Shown piece by piece: positions 45,119-59,149 of a stretch of 64,000 nt of DNA. Source of the DNA: Xestospongia muta (lineage: Eukaryota; Porifera; Demospongiae; Haplosclerida; Petrosiidae); contig OY848920.1 of assembly GCA_963693285.1 (NCBI GenBank), forward strand, positions 9,348,182 to 9,412,181, given 5' to 3'. The position numbers and the translations under genes were made by a program. The notes below the pieces were generated by a model. It was not told where the DNA came from. It saw only the letters and a list, made by a program, of their open reading frames with translations, and did not search any database. The first letter of the stretch is position 1. Every line of letters starts with the position of its first letter.

Positions 45119-48100
45119 AAGGTATTATACTAGCGGCATATATATAATAATAAAAGTAACACCAGAAATTCATACTGTTTACTATTGTATTTAACAAAAT
45201 ATCCAGCAACATTATCCAGTGTTACTATTTTATCTGTCATCCCTTATACCGAGTATAATTCCTTTAATGTTTAGATTATTGAATATTGTATGTTATGTAA
45301 TTGTATTCATATGTTAATTATTATGACATTGACATTTAAATGAACATTAGCATCTTTTAAGTACAAGAACCAGCTGCTGTTTGAATCAGATCAAAAATTA
45401 ATTGTTTGTAACTAAAACTATATAATTATGTGAAAGCTATTTAGTTAAAAATACTATTGATAGTTGAAATCTATATTTTATCATTCATATTTATCTTTTC
45501 AGAATATGTGCAGTAATTCAAAATGGCAGTCGGATATCAACATTACAAATGAGTCATCAACTTCAGTACTAGTACAATGGAGACACTATACAATGAGTAA
45601 TGGTCTTTCTCCAGGTGGTATTGGTGAAGGAGGTCATCGAACCAAAAGACAATCAGAGAACAAAGTCACATATAATATAACTTATATTAAAACTGGTTCA
45701 AATGATGCATCACAAAAAACAGTAAGTTATTTAACGTTGTTATAATTTTGTTAGATAATCCAATCTTTTTTTTTAAATACTCAATTACTACTATATAAAC
45801 TAGATATAAAGTAATATGACTCATAAAGTCATAATTATTGAGCTTTTTATCAATTTATTAATAATATAATTTAAAATAGTTAATAATAAGATTATAATAA
45901 TTACTTATTATTATTTTATTATAAGTCAGCAAACCTTGAGTAATAATAGTTGTCATATTGTTAAGGGAATTATAATTATTTATGGTATGGACAGACTTAC
46001 ATGCATATAATCCTGTAACACTTTATGTTGTGTGCCAAATAAACAAATGAGTTGATAGCGTTATCATCAACAAAGGATGATAAAACTCAATTTTCATTAT
46101 GATCAGTTTGCCATTGTCAATTCAATAAAGGAAGTCTGGTCACTTTTAATGAACACAAATGATGTACAAGGACACAAAATGATGTAACAATGATACACAG
46201 ATCACAGATAAACAAAGCTTTAGTCTCACACCCAGGCCTTCACTAAACACCTGAGTACATATGAGGCTAACAAGGCTCATGGTAGTCTGACATATAGATA
46301 GATTAACAGGTATATGAGACAACTGAACGATAAACAAACAAATGAGATCATTGATGTACAATCAGACATATACACAAGAAAAAATTAATATAAAAATAAT
46401 CTGAAATATCAACCTGATTGATTTATTGTTTTATTTCACATATATTAACTCTATATTTCCTCTCTTATAGGAGTTCACTACAAACAACAGTACTATATTA
46501 GTATATCTACTACCAAACACTCCATACTGCATAATTGTATGCGTTAATGACTCTGTCAATAATAATACATGTTGTGCCAGGAACTTCAGCACTACTGGTA
46601 AATCTTGGAAAAGTATGTGTACACATTAAATTGTCAACAGCCAGGTGGCTTAGCTATCTGGCTGTCACTGAAGTTGGGTAACATGGCAGGATCATTATTG
46701 TGGTTGGTACTGCTCAGTGTTATGAGAAATATGACTTGGAGTAGGTCCAGATCTGTGTTTATCTAAAGTTTTGCACCATACACCTTGATCCTCTGTTAGT
46801 AAAAATATCTCCCTTGAAAAGTATTTCATATCTTATGGACTGTACTTTATAAATAAAAATATAAAGAAATAAATTACTAATTTTATTAGAATGTGTGTCT
46901 CTACACTCCATTGTTACAAATATTAGTGTCTACGTGTAATTATGTAGTTAATATTTACAATAATTGTATCAGTTGTTGTGATGTAAGGGAGATTCTTGTT
47001 ACTCTATGTTTATTGTACTTGTAATAGTTATTATTTATTGTTATTACCTGATGTTATCAGTCTAGATAAGCACCTAATAACATAATAATGTCTAATAGAT
47101 TTCTAAATAAACATTCCTTTATACTGTTCATAAAATAGAGGTGTGTTTATTATTGTTCTTCCTGCCTTATACATATAATTATAATTTAATCACATGTTAT
47201 CTGTATGATCAATTTGACATCTGTTTTGTCACGTATCAATCACATGATATTTAACATAGATGCACATCACATGCAAATCATCTCGACATTTGTTTGTCAC
47301 ACATAGATCACATGATATTAATGTAGGTTCACATCACATGTCAATCATTTCGACATTTGTTTTATCGCGTGTAGATCATATGATATTAATGTAACTCCAC
47401 GTCACATGTTAATCACATGATACATGCATGACCTTGTTGTAACTATGCATTACATAGTAAAGTGTACTTTAACTTAATTGTCATATTAAACTCTAAACCC
47501 TAACTTCTTATCTTAACTTAATTACTATTAAACAAATGAAGTAAGAGTACTCTTTTCCGTTCAGGACACTAGTACTAATATTTAATGTTTTGATTAAACT
47601 CTACAGTCTTCTGAGGTCACAAACAGAGTGTAGAGCAAATCATTAGAAATGACTGATGTCCTCATTCCATTATTACATTTTTATACTAATATTTTCTTTT
47701 ATGTAGAACAAAACAGACAAAATCAAACTGAAAATGTTAGAGCTCATGTGTATTATCCTTTGTTAAATAACCAAGACATTATATCTGCTCAAGTAATATG
47801 GACAAGTCTACCTTCTGGAATTTCACAACCCACTTCTTATGAAGTACAGATATTTACTGCTGATGCTGACAGGTTACATATTGAAGTAAGTATAATGACC
47901 AGTAATCTAATTTTTTGTAAGTTTGAAATTGCCTTATTCAAATTATCTAAGCGCTAACAATTATGTAGTATTTCATAACGTACATATATTGGATAAAAAG
48001 AGCTTAAATGTAATACCTATAATATGATATTCACTGCTGATGTTAATATGGTGCGTATAGAAGTAAGTACATTAGAAGAATAGAAACTTTGAGAAAGCTA

Positions 48101-51100
48101 ACATTTCCAATTTAATATTTATACAATGTTAATGTGATTTTATTTCCCAATATAAGAAGAGATTAACTACAATGTAAAAAGTTGATCAGAATATCACACC
48201 ATAAACAAATAAATTATACAAGAAAATTATCTCAATAATTTCAACCATTTAGTATATATGTGTGTGTGTGCTAATAAATCATAATATATTATGTATAAGG
48301 ATAATTTTTTCATCAATAGGGAAGTCCTTTTAAAAATTTACCTCCAGCTGATCCATTTAAAACAATTGAGATGAGAAGCAATAACAATGAACTTCACTTT
48401 CCATTAGCAAAGAACATCACATACATTGTACAGGTAATATTATATATTAATGATGTAATCATAAATTAAGTAATTGGTTGTTTTATTAGGTGAGAGGGAC
48501 AACCACTAGACAACAATACCCACTATCAGAACCTATCAAAATTAGTACATTCTGTGAGTCAAATACCAAGTAATAAACTATCCTGTGACCACACCCACTC
48601 AGAACACAATCACTTTATTAATTAATTTATTTAGTTTCATGAGTTTGCATTTAAATTAATTCATTCATTCAGCTCATGAGCCTGCAGTTGAACTTTATGT
48701 GACTACATCACAAATAGGAAGAGTGCTAGTACGTCCACCTGGATCCTCTCAAATTCTAAATGTATCTATACAACCAAATATAAATGCTCCAATTGCACTA
48801 GACAAGAGAACAAGACATCTATTTCATGTCAAAGAAATGTCCAGACAAAGACAGTATGTAGTGATGAAGTCAGACATTGATAATCCATCACAATCAGAAG
48901 AGGTAAACAACAATAAACACTTTTTAACAAATTTGATTATTTGTTTTCTTTTGCTGTATTAATAAATTCAAGCTTTGTTGAATTTGAAATTATTTATAAT
49001 TACTTTAAAGGTCAAAGGTCAACCCATGTCTAACAATTTATACTATGCAATATTGTATGACCGCCTTCAACTGGTACTATATAAGAGTTACACAGTTATT
49101 AAGTATTAATTTTACTCTTATATATAATTCTTTCTTCTTTAGTTATACACATTAACCAATATCAGACCACTGGCTATGACCTATGATTGGATAGCTCAAA
49201 AACTCTACATTGTTGCTGAAAACATAGATGATGACCATTTCGAAATAATCAGTTTAACTGATCGAAATTTGGAAATAGTTTCAGAAACTGTCTATGAAGG
49301 AAACAAAGAAATAGACCACAACTCATTACGAGTGGAGATAACAGTCAACCCTTTCAAAGGGTAAGAGTATGATAATTATGGTCACTCAACATGTTCTCTA
49401 GTTTCTGTTAATTATAAAACATGTCCTCTTTTCTTACTTCTCTATCAGACTCCTACATTGGACTGAATCTTCAACAGAAGCTGATTCTGCCGGTTCAATT
49501 TATCGTTTAGACTTAAGTCAGGACACACCATCCTCTTCTCTATTTTATAATGGTAGTCTTACATCTGCTCTAACAGAGGATGTATTAAAGAACTGTCTTT
49601 ATTTTATAAATCGTCAGCCACTTCAAATTATGTCAAAACCTTATAGAGAATCTGAGGATAATATTTGTTTTGGTCCATATTCATTACAGGAAAATTTTTT
49701 TAAAGGTAAGTTATCTTTATCCTCTGAAATCAGTAATTATGTTCTTCTCAGATATTCAGGATGTTAAGTTAAATGTTGATGACACTGGTATTTATTTGAT
49801 TAGAATTAGAAATAGTAACAATGCACAATTAATATATTATCAATCTGAAGGCAATCCAACATCTATTATGACACAAATCAATAGCATCACAACCTTTGAA
49901 ACTACTAGTCCAGGAACACAGCCATTGCCATGTAAGTCATTGTAGCTACATTCCTGAACTCAAAGTTAATAATAGAAAAAAATCAATAAAGGTTAAGTGC
50001 AATATTTTTTATTATATTAGCTATCATGTGCTTGTCACCTGACTTCTCAAATATTGATAATCGTCCACATCCAAGAGTGATAAGTAATACCACAACCAGT
50101 ATTCTATTATCATGGGATGAACCAGAATGGCCATCAGCTTGCTTAAGTCAAGTGATATCAAGACCTCCTCTACTATATAGGATATATGTCAATGATTCCA
50201 ATGGAGAAGTTGTACCTGGATACAGTCCTAAGGTAATGTTTATACTGTAGCAGAGGAATAAGAACATTTCATCAGCTATTGAGAATGTTACTTCAAGCAA
50301 TTTAAAAGAGACAACAATATACGTCCAGCTATTATATGATGCTTGATATGTTCGTGTTGTTTTTGTCTGAATATAATCCACCCATTATTGGTCAATATCT
50401 TCAAAGTTGTTGCTAGCTTTTAACATTGCTCTTGTCTTGTTTTCATTTATAGCTAACATACAACAGATCAGTTAATGTCACTGGTTTAACGTCAGGAGAT
50501 AACTACACCATTTCAGTATCAGCTAGAACGAACTATACTGTAAGATCTTCAAATGATCTTCTTCTGGGGGAATCACTCATAGCAACTCATTTACGAGGTC
50601 AGTTAATATACTAATACTAAATAAAGTATCGTATATTGTAGACATTGTATCTCACATGAGTATGTCTACATCAAGTAAGTATATATATGAAACATATTAA
50701 TTTTACTAATTTTATTATATTTATTTATTTACACACACCTTTTTTCTTTCTTTTTTGTTTGCTCTGCTTCAGTGACATCCCTTACTCACCATACATCTTC
50801 AATACTGTTATCATTAACATCACAATCGCCTTCACAATCATCACCATCACATTTTACTCCACAATCATCCAACAATGTTATACCAATGCGATCAGTATCG
50901 CTATCATCACTATTACCATCATTATCACCATCAGTTGACGTAACTAACTCAATTAGATTATGTAAGTACTTGATAGGAACTATTAGCATGTAGAGCCTTA
51001 CCAATAGAGCAAGTTGTTTCCATGGTGATTGATTTCTTGTTATTCTCAATTTTCAGATACAACGACAACACAGTTGACGATGTCCTCTGTTACTTCTATG

Positions 51101-51437
51101 ATGCAATCACCATCTCCTCCACTCCCACCTCCAGGTATTTAAGAGTACAGTCATCACTGACAGGTTTAGATCACTTACTAAGAAAGTAAAGAAACTGACT
51201 AACTGACTGAGAACTAACTGTAACTTATATATACACACATTGGTATATACAAACAGTATTATAATATTATATTGTAATATTAATAGTATTTGAGATAAGA
51301 GAAAAATAATACTGAGAATTGAGTTTCATTATGTTAAAATAATAAACTAGAAAGTGAGGATAAATAAATGACTGTGTGCGTTGTTGTTGTATGTGTGTGT
51401 GTGTGTGTGTGTGTGTCGTTGTTGTTATATGTGTATT

Positions 51438-51468
<31 letters not shown>

Positions 51469-53086
51469 TATTGATTTTTTTATAGATCCTGCTGAACCTT
51501 TAAGTGCTACACTAATTGGAGGAGTCTCTGGAGCTGTGGTTGCTATCATATTTATTTTAATTCTTGTTATATTGATTATGACAGTTGTAATCTGTATAAA
51601 GAGGTATGTAATAAATGCAAACAAATAGAGATAGGAGATAGACTGATATATTAATGGAAAGAAAATAATAGAGAGAGAGATGTATAGGTGGATGGAAGAA
51701 CACTTGGATGAAACTTTGAATAAAAAGAATAAATCAATGAAGACAATTATGATATGGTTGGGGACAGAGTGACATTCTAACAAACAAATAAACAAATCTA
51801 TAGTTGATGCATAATTTCTATTTAGTGGGTGTATTTACTAAATATTGAGCTAATACGTGAGGTTTCTATTTATGTTGGAATACTTGTAATGTCACTCGCC
51901 ACATAACTTAGCTCCAATATTGTGCAATATTACATTCTGTGTGGGTGTTATTGAAATTTAAAATTTTCATGTCTCTATAATAAATTTTAAATACTACACT
52001 GTATATAATAGTACACTGCATTTCAAATTTTGAATTTCTTTTCTAAATATGTACCATTTTATTCAAGTCCTAGTCTTCATTGTCATAGACTTACTCTTTT
52101 TTTCTTTTCATAGAAGGAAGAAAGGAACTTTGTCAATAAATTCACTAACCTCTAATCACAGAACTAATGGTCACGTTGAACAGCAAACACAGAACAATGG
52201 TCCTCGACGATATACCCGACAACCTGTCAATCATCCTGTCATACAAGTAGAATCTGATTATGAATCACATACACCTGCCACTAACTTTGGTGCCGCCTCT
52301 GTCCAGCCATATGCTATACCATCTGATTCTTTACAAGAATACCGATCTACCATTGGGTCAAATAAACCAACACCATCTTTACCACGAGAATATGAAGTTC
52401 CAACACTGTTATCAAGTTCCGAATCATCAACCAGAAATGGACATTCACCACGTGCCTACTCAACAATTACTTCATCAAACGTAGAAGATACAATTGTATA
52501 CTCTGATCCTGTGGGTACAGCCAACCAAGTGGGAACAAACCCTCCCACATACACATCCCTGTATCCACCCACAAAAAATGACCGGCACCTGTACACGCCT
52601 CCTATCTCCATAAGACGAACTCCTTCACCCACAGCGATCACTGAACCAAGTCCTTATTCTTTGCCAGTAAGTACTTCACCAAAACCTCCTGCCACCCGGT
52701 TAGACTCATCAAACCGGTATTACCAGCCTGGCCATATATCAGGATCACAACAACAATTACCAGATGACGGTTCTCAATTCCCTAAACCAGAAAACCCATA
52801 TTTTGTTCTTGAGCCTCAAGGGCCTTCTGCAAGAAGCAGTACAAACCCTCATGAATTGAACAACGAGGGAAGAGACAACAGGCTCTACTTTGAACTTGAG
52901 CAACGTGATGCTAACAATATTGCCAATGCCCCTTCAACAGATGTTCCACAATCAGATGGGGGACATTTATATTTTGAATTAGAGAGACAGGAGCAAACAC
53001 ACTCTGACCACACCTATTTTGAACTTGAGAACTCTGGACGTAGAGTTTCTGATGATAATGATGTATATGCTTCCATTGAAAAATGA
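42139..53086 (+). CDS. Receptor D: kinase-less ROS-like receptor with tyrosine-motif tail, 17 exons, 1144 aa
   Basis: Exons: 42139-42237, 45503-45721, 46471-46597, 47707-47885, 48320-48433, 48490-48553, 48673-48902, 49143-49360, 49449-49705, 49752-49931, 50021-50232, 50453-50597, 50642-50674, 50773-50961, 51057-51134, 51486-51603, 52114-53086. All phases match. Signal peptide about 1-22. Two FN3 regions (about 34-148 and 149-267); a YWTD-type propeller (about 268-562; [17 protein letters not shown]); FN3 (about 563-681); Ser/Thr/Pro stalk (682-781); TM about 791-817; 325-residue tail. The tail has Y-F-V-L-E, three Y-F-E-L-E and Y-A-S-I, at Tyr about 1050, 1079, 1107, 1122 and 1139. No kinase domain. 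Exons 2-12 mirror exons 16-26 of the ROS-like gene in order and phase. The upstream in-frame ATG at 42040 would spoil the signal peptide, so 42139 is preferred. Role as substrate, co-receptor or decoy is inference. Confidence 0.85.
42630..43640. repeat. Foldback structure in intron 1 of receptor D
   Basis: 42640-42830 and 43430-43635 are inverted copies, sharing CACACTATGGAATCAC and TATAAGATCAACTCAAATG; the first reads in the opposite sense. A second, smaller inverted pair (TTTGAGTATTTGAATTCAAT and its complement) lies at 43375-43425 and 43632-43676. Possibly a decayed foldback transposon; no protein remains. Confidence 0.65.
45079..45116. repeat. (GT)n microsatellite
   Basis: About 19 GT units in intron 1 of receptor D. 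Similar runs lie at 51391-51415 and 51437-51463 in the intron before its TM exon. Confidence 0.9.
47180..47440. repeat. ~68-bp tandem repeat, about 3.5 diverged copies
   Basis: Unit contains CACATCACATG, TCGACATTTGTTT and GATCACATGATATTAATG. Located in intron 3 of receptor D. Confidence 0.7.
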
Positions 53087-53977
53087 GTTTTCAACTGTTT
53101 GTGTTATGCACTCTACAATATTTAAATCAAAATGTGACATGTAAAATTTGAAATTAAACATTTTTATACTTATTTTTTAAATTTGAAATTCAAGTTTATC
53201 ACCATTTAATTTACATAAAGAGTCATGTATTGAACATAGAAATTTTTATAAATTTTCAAAAAATGTAATTTAAAGAGAAACAATAACATACTCTATACCA
53301 TCATCAATCATGAGAATTATCACCTCTCTATACTATGAACCTACATTTTAAACTCTCAAATGACAATATTAATAAGAACGACATCATCCAATAATTATAA
53401 AATATTTAATAATTAATATAACACTATAAATCATTAAAAATATTGTTGAAAGATAGTGTTAGTGGAATATATAGACCTATCATAACATATAGTCATGTTG
53501 AGTGTAGTCTGTGCCTGTGGTACATTGAAATGTCAATGATCCAAGGTATGTATTTGAAACACATACACACATATATATGTCTGTGTGTGTGTGTGTTTGG
53601 ATGTGTGGGTGTAGGTGTGTCTATGTGGGTGTGGCTGTAGTCTTGTGATGATAACACCAGTACTAGAGTGTTCCAGATATAAGGAAGGTAAGAAAAAACA
53701 ATAACTAATTAATTATAAATATCTCATAATTATTGTTGTTATTGTGTACATTAGGTAATGAAGAGATACGTAACAAGTATAATAACTGACACGGTTAATC
53801 AAAGCCACACCCACTCTATTCTACAACTGAAGCCACTCAACATTACAGGAAGTCTATACTTTTTAGTTGTGAATATTATATACACAATAAAAAGTATGAA
53901 CTTGTACTGTGTAGTAACACTATTTAACAGTAGCTAACAACTCTCCTGTTCAAAGCTCATTCTATATAAATGAAGAT
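53087..53977. other. Spacer between receptors D and E
   Basis: Noncoding; partly homologous to 60830-61300 upstream of receptor F. Contains a short (GT)n at 53578-53600 and the conserved promoter block TTACAGGAAGTC at 53843. Confidence 0.5.
53843..53862 (+). promoter_or_regulatory. Conserved ETS-like block upstream of receptor E
   Basis: TTACAGGAAGTCTATACTTT, about 130 bp before the start codon, is repeated with one change (TCCATACTTT) at 61149-61168 upstream of receptor F. AGGAAGT is an ETS-family core. Its absence upstream of D means it marks only the E/F pair. Confidence 0.35.
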
Positions 53978-56900
53978 ATGATGGAAGTACTTAGGACTGT
54001 ACTGTTATTGATGATAATAATAGTTTCTGTAACTGCTGCTCAAGGAACTGTCTGTACAAATCTATCCAAAAATAGAGTAAGTGTTTTTATATGCTTTACA
54101 ATTAATATTGATGCTATTAATTTTCAGAATATGTGCAGTAATTCAAAATGGCAGTCAGATATCAACATTACAAATGAGTCATCAACTTCAGTACTAGTAC
54201 AATGGAGACACTATACAATGAGTAATAGTACCTCACCTAATGATAATGGTAGACAAGGTGGTCTAACGAAAAGACAATCAGAGAACAAAGTCACATATAA
54301 TATAACTTATATTAAAACTGGTTCAAATGATGCATCACAAAAAACAGTAAGCTATTAAAATTTTAATTGATAATCCAATCTTTTTTGAATAATCAATTAC
54401 TATAATAGCTAAATACAAAATAATAAGACTCGTATTGAGCTTTTTATCAACTGATGAAAATATTAATTTATGATCATAAGACAGTATAGCATATAACCAT
54501 AGTTATATACATAATGGTTCTTAAAGGTAATGTAGTATATGGTATGAAGAGACTTGAAACTTTTAATATGTACACTTTAATGAAACTATAGTAACCAAGG
54601 CCTTGATTGAAATGATACAATGTCTTTTAAAATGATATATTTATGACATGCATTCCTGAAGCTTTTAAATTTTAACAATTCATAAATAAATGTTGCTAGC
54701 AGGTATATATATATGTGTGTGTGTGTGTTTGTTTTTATGAACTCGGACAGCTTTGATAGCCTGTATTATTCCCATACATAAGCTTCATGTGATCTGTGCT
54801 ATAAGTTTTTTGTTGCAAAAATAGAACCATTACATGGTCCACCAGCATCTGACAATAATGTCTGTGTACATGTGACTGTTAAAGAATAATTGTGATATGT
54901 TAGCAGTCAAGATTAGCATGTGTCACTACCAAATATATAATTGTAATTGTTTACTTTGGTAAGATATGCAATTAATCAGTCAATTAATAATGACACAACA
55001 TGGACTGACTGAGCTAGTAAATGTGATAATTAAGTCTATATATCCTCTCTTATAGGAATTCACTACAAACAACAGTACTATATTAGTATATCTACTACCA
55101 AATACTACATACTGTATAATTGTATGTGTTAATAACACTGTCAATAATACATGTTGTGCCAAGAACTTCAAAACTACTGGTAAATCAGGTACTATATGAT
55201 AGCACATATATATATCCTCATTATTGTAGCTATTCATTTGTCTGCTCTTGTACAATATATATATACCTATTAATAATGAAGTAGAACACAATTCTATACT
55301 AAAGATTGTCTGTCATTATGAATGACCAGTCATCTATTAAGAACTATAGATGACCACATTTAAAGTACAATTATTACAGGCAATACAAGTAATTACAGGC
55401 TAAATGAAATTATTACGATATATTTTCATTTTAATATCTTCTTATAGTAAAAATCAAAAAAAATCAAGTTCAAAATGTTAGAGCTCACGTATATTATCCA
55501 TTCTTAAAGAACCAAAGTATTATATCTGCTCAAGTAATATGGACAAGTCTACCTTCTGGAATTTTACAACCTACTTCTTATGAAGTACAGATATTTACTG
55601 CTGACGCTGATAAGTTACATATTGAAGTAATTATAACATTAACTTTATCAGTATAGTTTATATTCCATGTGAATTAAAAGTAATAATCCCACAATTTTTT
55701 CCTCAGAAACCTTTTTGTATTAATTATATGTCGTGATACTTTCATCAATAGGGAAGTCCTTTTATAAATTTACCTCCAGCTGATCCATTTAAAACAATTG
55801 AGATGATAAACAATAACAATGAACTTCACTTTCCATTAGCAAAGAACATCACGTACATTGTACAGGTAATATTATATATTAATGATGTAATCATAAATTA
55901 AGTAATTGGTTGTTTTATTAGGTGAGAGGGACAACCCCTAGACAGCAGTACCCATTATCAGAACCTATCAAAATTAGTACATTACGTGAGTCAAAATATC
56001 AAGTAATAAACTATCCTGTGACCACACCCACTCAGAATGCATAATCACTTTATTAATTAATTTATTTATTTTAATGAGTCTGCAGTTAATTTAATTAATT
56101 CGTTTAGTTCATGAGCCTGCAGTTGAACTTTATGTGGCTACATCACAAATGGGAAGAGTGCTAGTACGTCCACCTGGATCCTCTCAAATTCTAAACGGAT
56201 CTATACAACCAAATGTAAATGCTCCAATTGCACTAGACAAGAGATCAAGACATGTATTTCATGTCAAAGAAACTTCCAGACAAAGACAATATGTAGTGAT
56301 GAAGTCAGACATTGATAATCCATCACAATCAGAAGAGGTAAACAACAATAAACACTTTTTAGCAAATTTAATTATTTGTTTTCTTTTACTACATTAATAC
56401 ATCATTGGTATGTGAAATTAAGTATATGTTATGATATGAACACAACAGCCAGTAATACCTACAATAATCTGACTTTATAAAAAGATTAAAATAAACTGCA
56501 CAAATAAATTAAGGCTTTATTGAAATTGAAATCTGTTATAATTAATTTTATGATCAAAAGTCAATCCATTTTCTAAAAATTTACATGATATTATTTGTAT
56601 GACTGCCTTCAACTAGTACTATGTAAGATTTTAAAATTTATTTAAGATTTTATTTAAGTATTAGTTTCACTCTTATATATACTTCATTTTCTTTAGTTGT
56701 ATACATTAACCAATATCAGACCACTGGCTATGACCTATGATTGGATAGCTCAAAAACTCTACATAATTGCAGAAAACATAGATGATGATCATTTCAAAAT
56801 AATCAGTTTGACTGATCGAAATTTGGAAATAGTTTCAGAAACTATCTACAGAGGGAGCAGAAAAATAGACCACAACTCATTACGAGTGGAGATAACAGTC

Positions 56901-59103
56901 AACCCTTTCAAAGGGTAAGAGTATAATAATTATGGTCACTCAACATGTTGTCTAGTTTCTGTTAATTATAAAACATGTCCTCTTTTCTTACTTCTTTATT
57001 AGACTCCTACATTGGACTGAATCCTCAACAGAAGCTAATTCTCCCAGTTCAATTTATCGTTTAGACTTACATCAGGACACACCATCCTCTTCTCTATTTT
57101 ATAATGGTAGTCTTACATCTGCTCTAACAGAGGATGTATTAAGGAACTGTCTTTATTTTATAAATCGTCAGCCACTTCAAATTATATCAATACCTTATAG
57201 AGAATCTGAGGATAATATTTGTTTTGGTCCATACTCATTAAAGGAAAATGTTTTTAAAAGTAAGTTATCTTTATCCTCTGAAATCAGTAATTATGTTCTT
57301 CTCAGATACTCAGGATGCTAAGTTAAATGTTGATGACACTGGTATTTATTTGATTGGAATTAGAAATAGTAACAATGCACAATTAATATATTATCAATCT
57401 GAAGGCAATCCAACATCTATTACGACGCAAATCAATAACATCACAACCTTTGAAACTACTAGTCCAGGAACACAGCCATTACCACGTAAGTCATTATAGC
57501 TACATTCCTGAACTCAAAGTTAATAATAGCAAAAAATCAATAAAGGTTAAGTGCAATATTTTTTATTATATTAGCTATCATGTGCTTATCACCTGACTTC
57601 TCAAATATTGACAATCGTCCACATCCAAGAGTGATCAGTAATACCACAACTAGTATTCTATTATCATGGAATGAACCACAATGGCTATCAGCTTGCTCAA
57701 GTCGAGTGATATCAAGACCTCCTCTACTATATAGGATATATATCAATGATTCCAATGGAGAAGTTGTACCTGGATATAATCCTAAGGTAATATTTATACT
57801 TTAGCAGAGGAATAAGAACATTTCAATAGCTATTGAGAATGTCAATTTTAGAATTAAAGATATCAGTTGTCTACCATAGCCTTCGACAAAAAAAATATTG
57901 CACTGTAATATGGGTACATCTAAAACTTGTAGAAAACCATACATTTTTAATTTTTTTTTATTCTTGACCTTATCATTATTTACAGGTAACGTATAACAGA
58001 TTTGTTAATGTCAGTAATTTGACATCAGGGGTTAATTATAATATCACAATATCAGCCAGAACTGACTATACAATAGTATCTCCAAATGATCTACTATTAG
58101 GTCAACCACTCATTGTAGCTCCTTTACAACAAGGTCAGTAATGACATCAACAACTATGATCATTTATTATGATTAAATTGTCCTTTCTGTAGACATCATT
58201 CCTCATATGTCCTCTGCATCTCTATCTTTAACTGCTTCTTCTTCTAGTGAGTACATAAATTAAAAGCCTTACAAGTTGCTCAGCATACACTTGATTATAA
58301 ATTCCATAGTTACACAACATAACTAGAATATTTGTGTTAAATGCATTATAGTAATTCATTTTACAACATTTTTTATTCATCAAACTGCATCAATTTCAGA
58401 AGAAATCAATTCATTATCTTCTTATTTTACTACAGTGACTCCTGAAAGTGTCTCTTCTATGTCACCATCATCATCAACAATGCCTAAATCAGGTAATAAT
58501 ATTATATTCAATCTTTTTAACATTCAGGATTTCCCTCTAGATATCAATTCTCAATCTACAACCACTTTAGCAATAACTGTTGGGGCATCATTTACTACAC
58601 TAATATTAATAACCATTATAGCTGTTATAATAATAATAACTATTAGATATTTTTGCTGTGTAAAGAATAAAGGTCAACCGTCTTCAACTCATCAGACACA
58701 CTCAAATAACCCAATATTTGATGACAACGTTTTAGCTACAATGACCTATGTGGATCCTCCACTCTATTATATTGAGAATATTAATGATGACAACCATCTT
58801 ACTTCACCTACATCACATGGACATAATCCTGTTGCAATATCGGAGGAGATAGGGACAAATATCACATCATTAAATGCAACATATGAAACTGTTCGTAGTG
58901 ATATCACTACATCATCAGAACATTATTATTATAATAGTAGACCACAGAATGATTCTACAGCAGTTTATACAGTACCAAATAGACAGTCAAAGTCATCAAC
59001 AAATATGGGAGACATTTCATTGGAACAATCAATTGAATTAAGTGATAATGTTGCTTATAATGTTTTCACTAAACAATCAGCGGATTATCTCACAGTATTA
59101 TAA
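53978..59103 (+). CDS. Receptor E: kinase-less ROS-like receptor with a different tyrosine tail, 14 exons, 933 aa
   Basis: Exons: 53978-54076, 54128-54346, 55056-55179, 55448-55626, 55752-55865, 55922-55985, 56108-56337, 56697-56914, 57003-57259, 57306-57485, 57575-57786, 57986-58133, 58193-58246, 58400-59103. All phases match. The ectodomain is about 85-90% like receptor D exon by exon: signal peptide, FN3 x2, YWTD-type propeller with [12 protein letters not shown]3. From exon 13 on it departs. A single last exon encodes a Ser/Thr stalk, a TM segment about 756-781 and a 152-residue tail unrelated to D's. The tail carries T-Y-V-D-P, Y-Y-I-E, T-Y-E-T-V, V-Y-T-V-P, A-Y-N-V and D-Y-L-T-V-L at the C-terminus. 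No kinase. Two ATGs (53978, 53981) are equally possible starts. Decayed D-type stalk, TM and tail exons lie just downstream. Confidence 0.85.
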
Positions 59104-59149
59104 TAAGCAATTATATTGTTTTATTTTCAATGTGTTTTTATGTACAAAG

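Noticed and set aside
50786..51049. 87-aa minus-strand Asp-rich frame
   Set aside because: Antisense reading of the Ser-rich stalk exon of receptor D.
51334..51795. 153-aa minus-strand frame opposite the TM exon of receptor D
   Set aside because: Opposite strand of (GT)n repeats and of a well-supported plus-strand TM exon.
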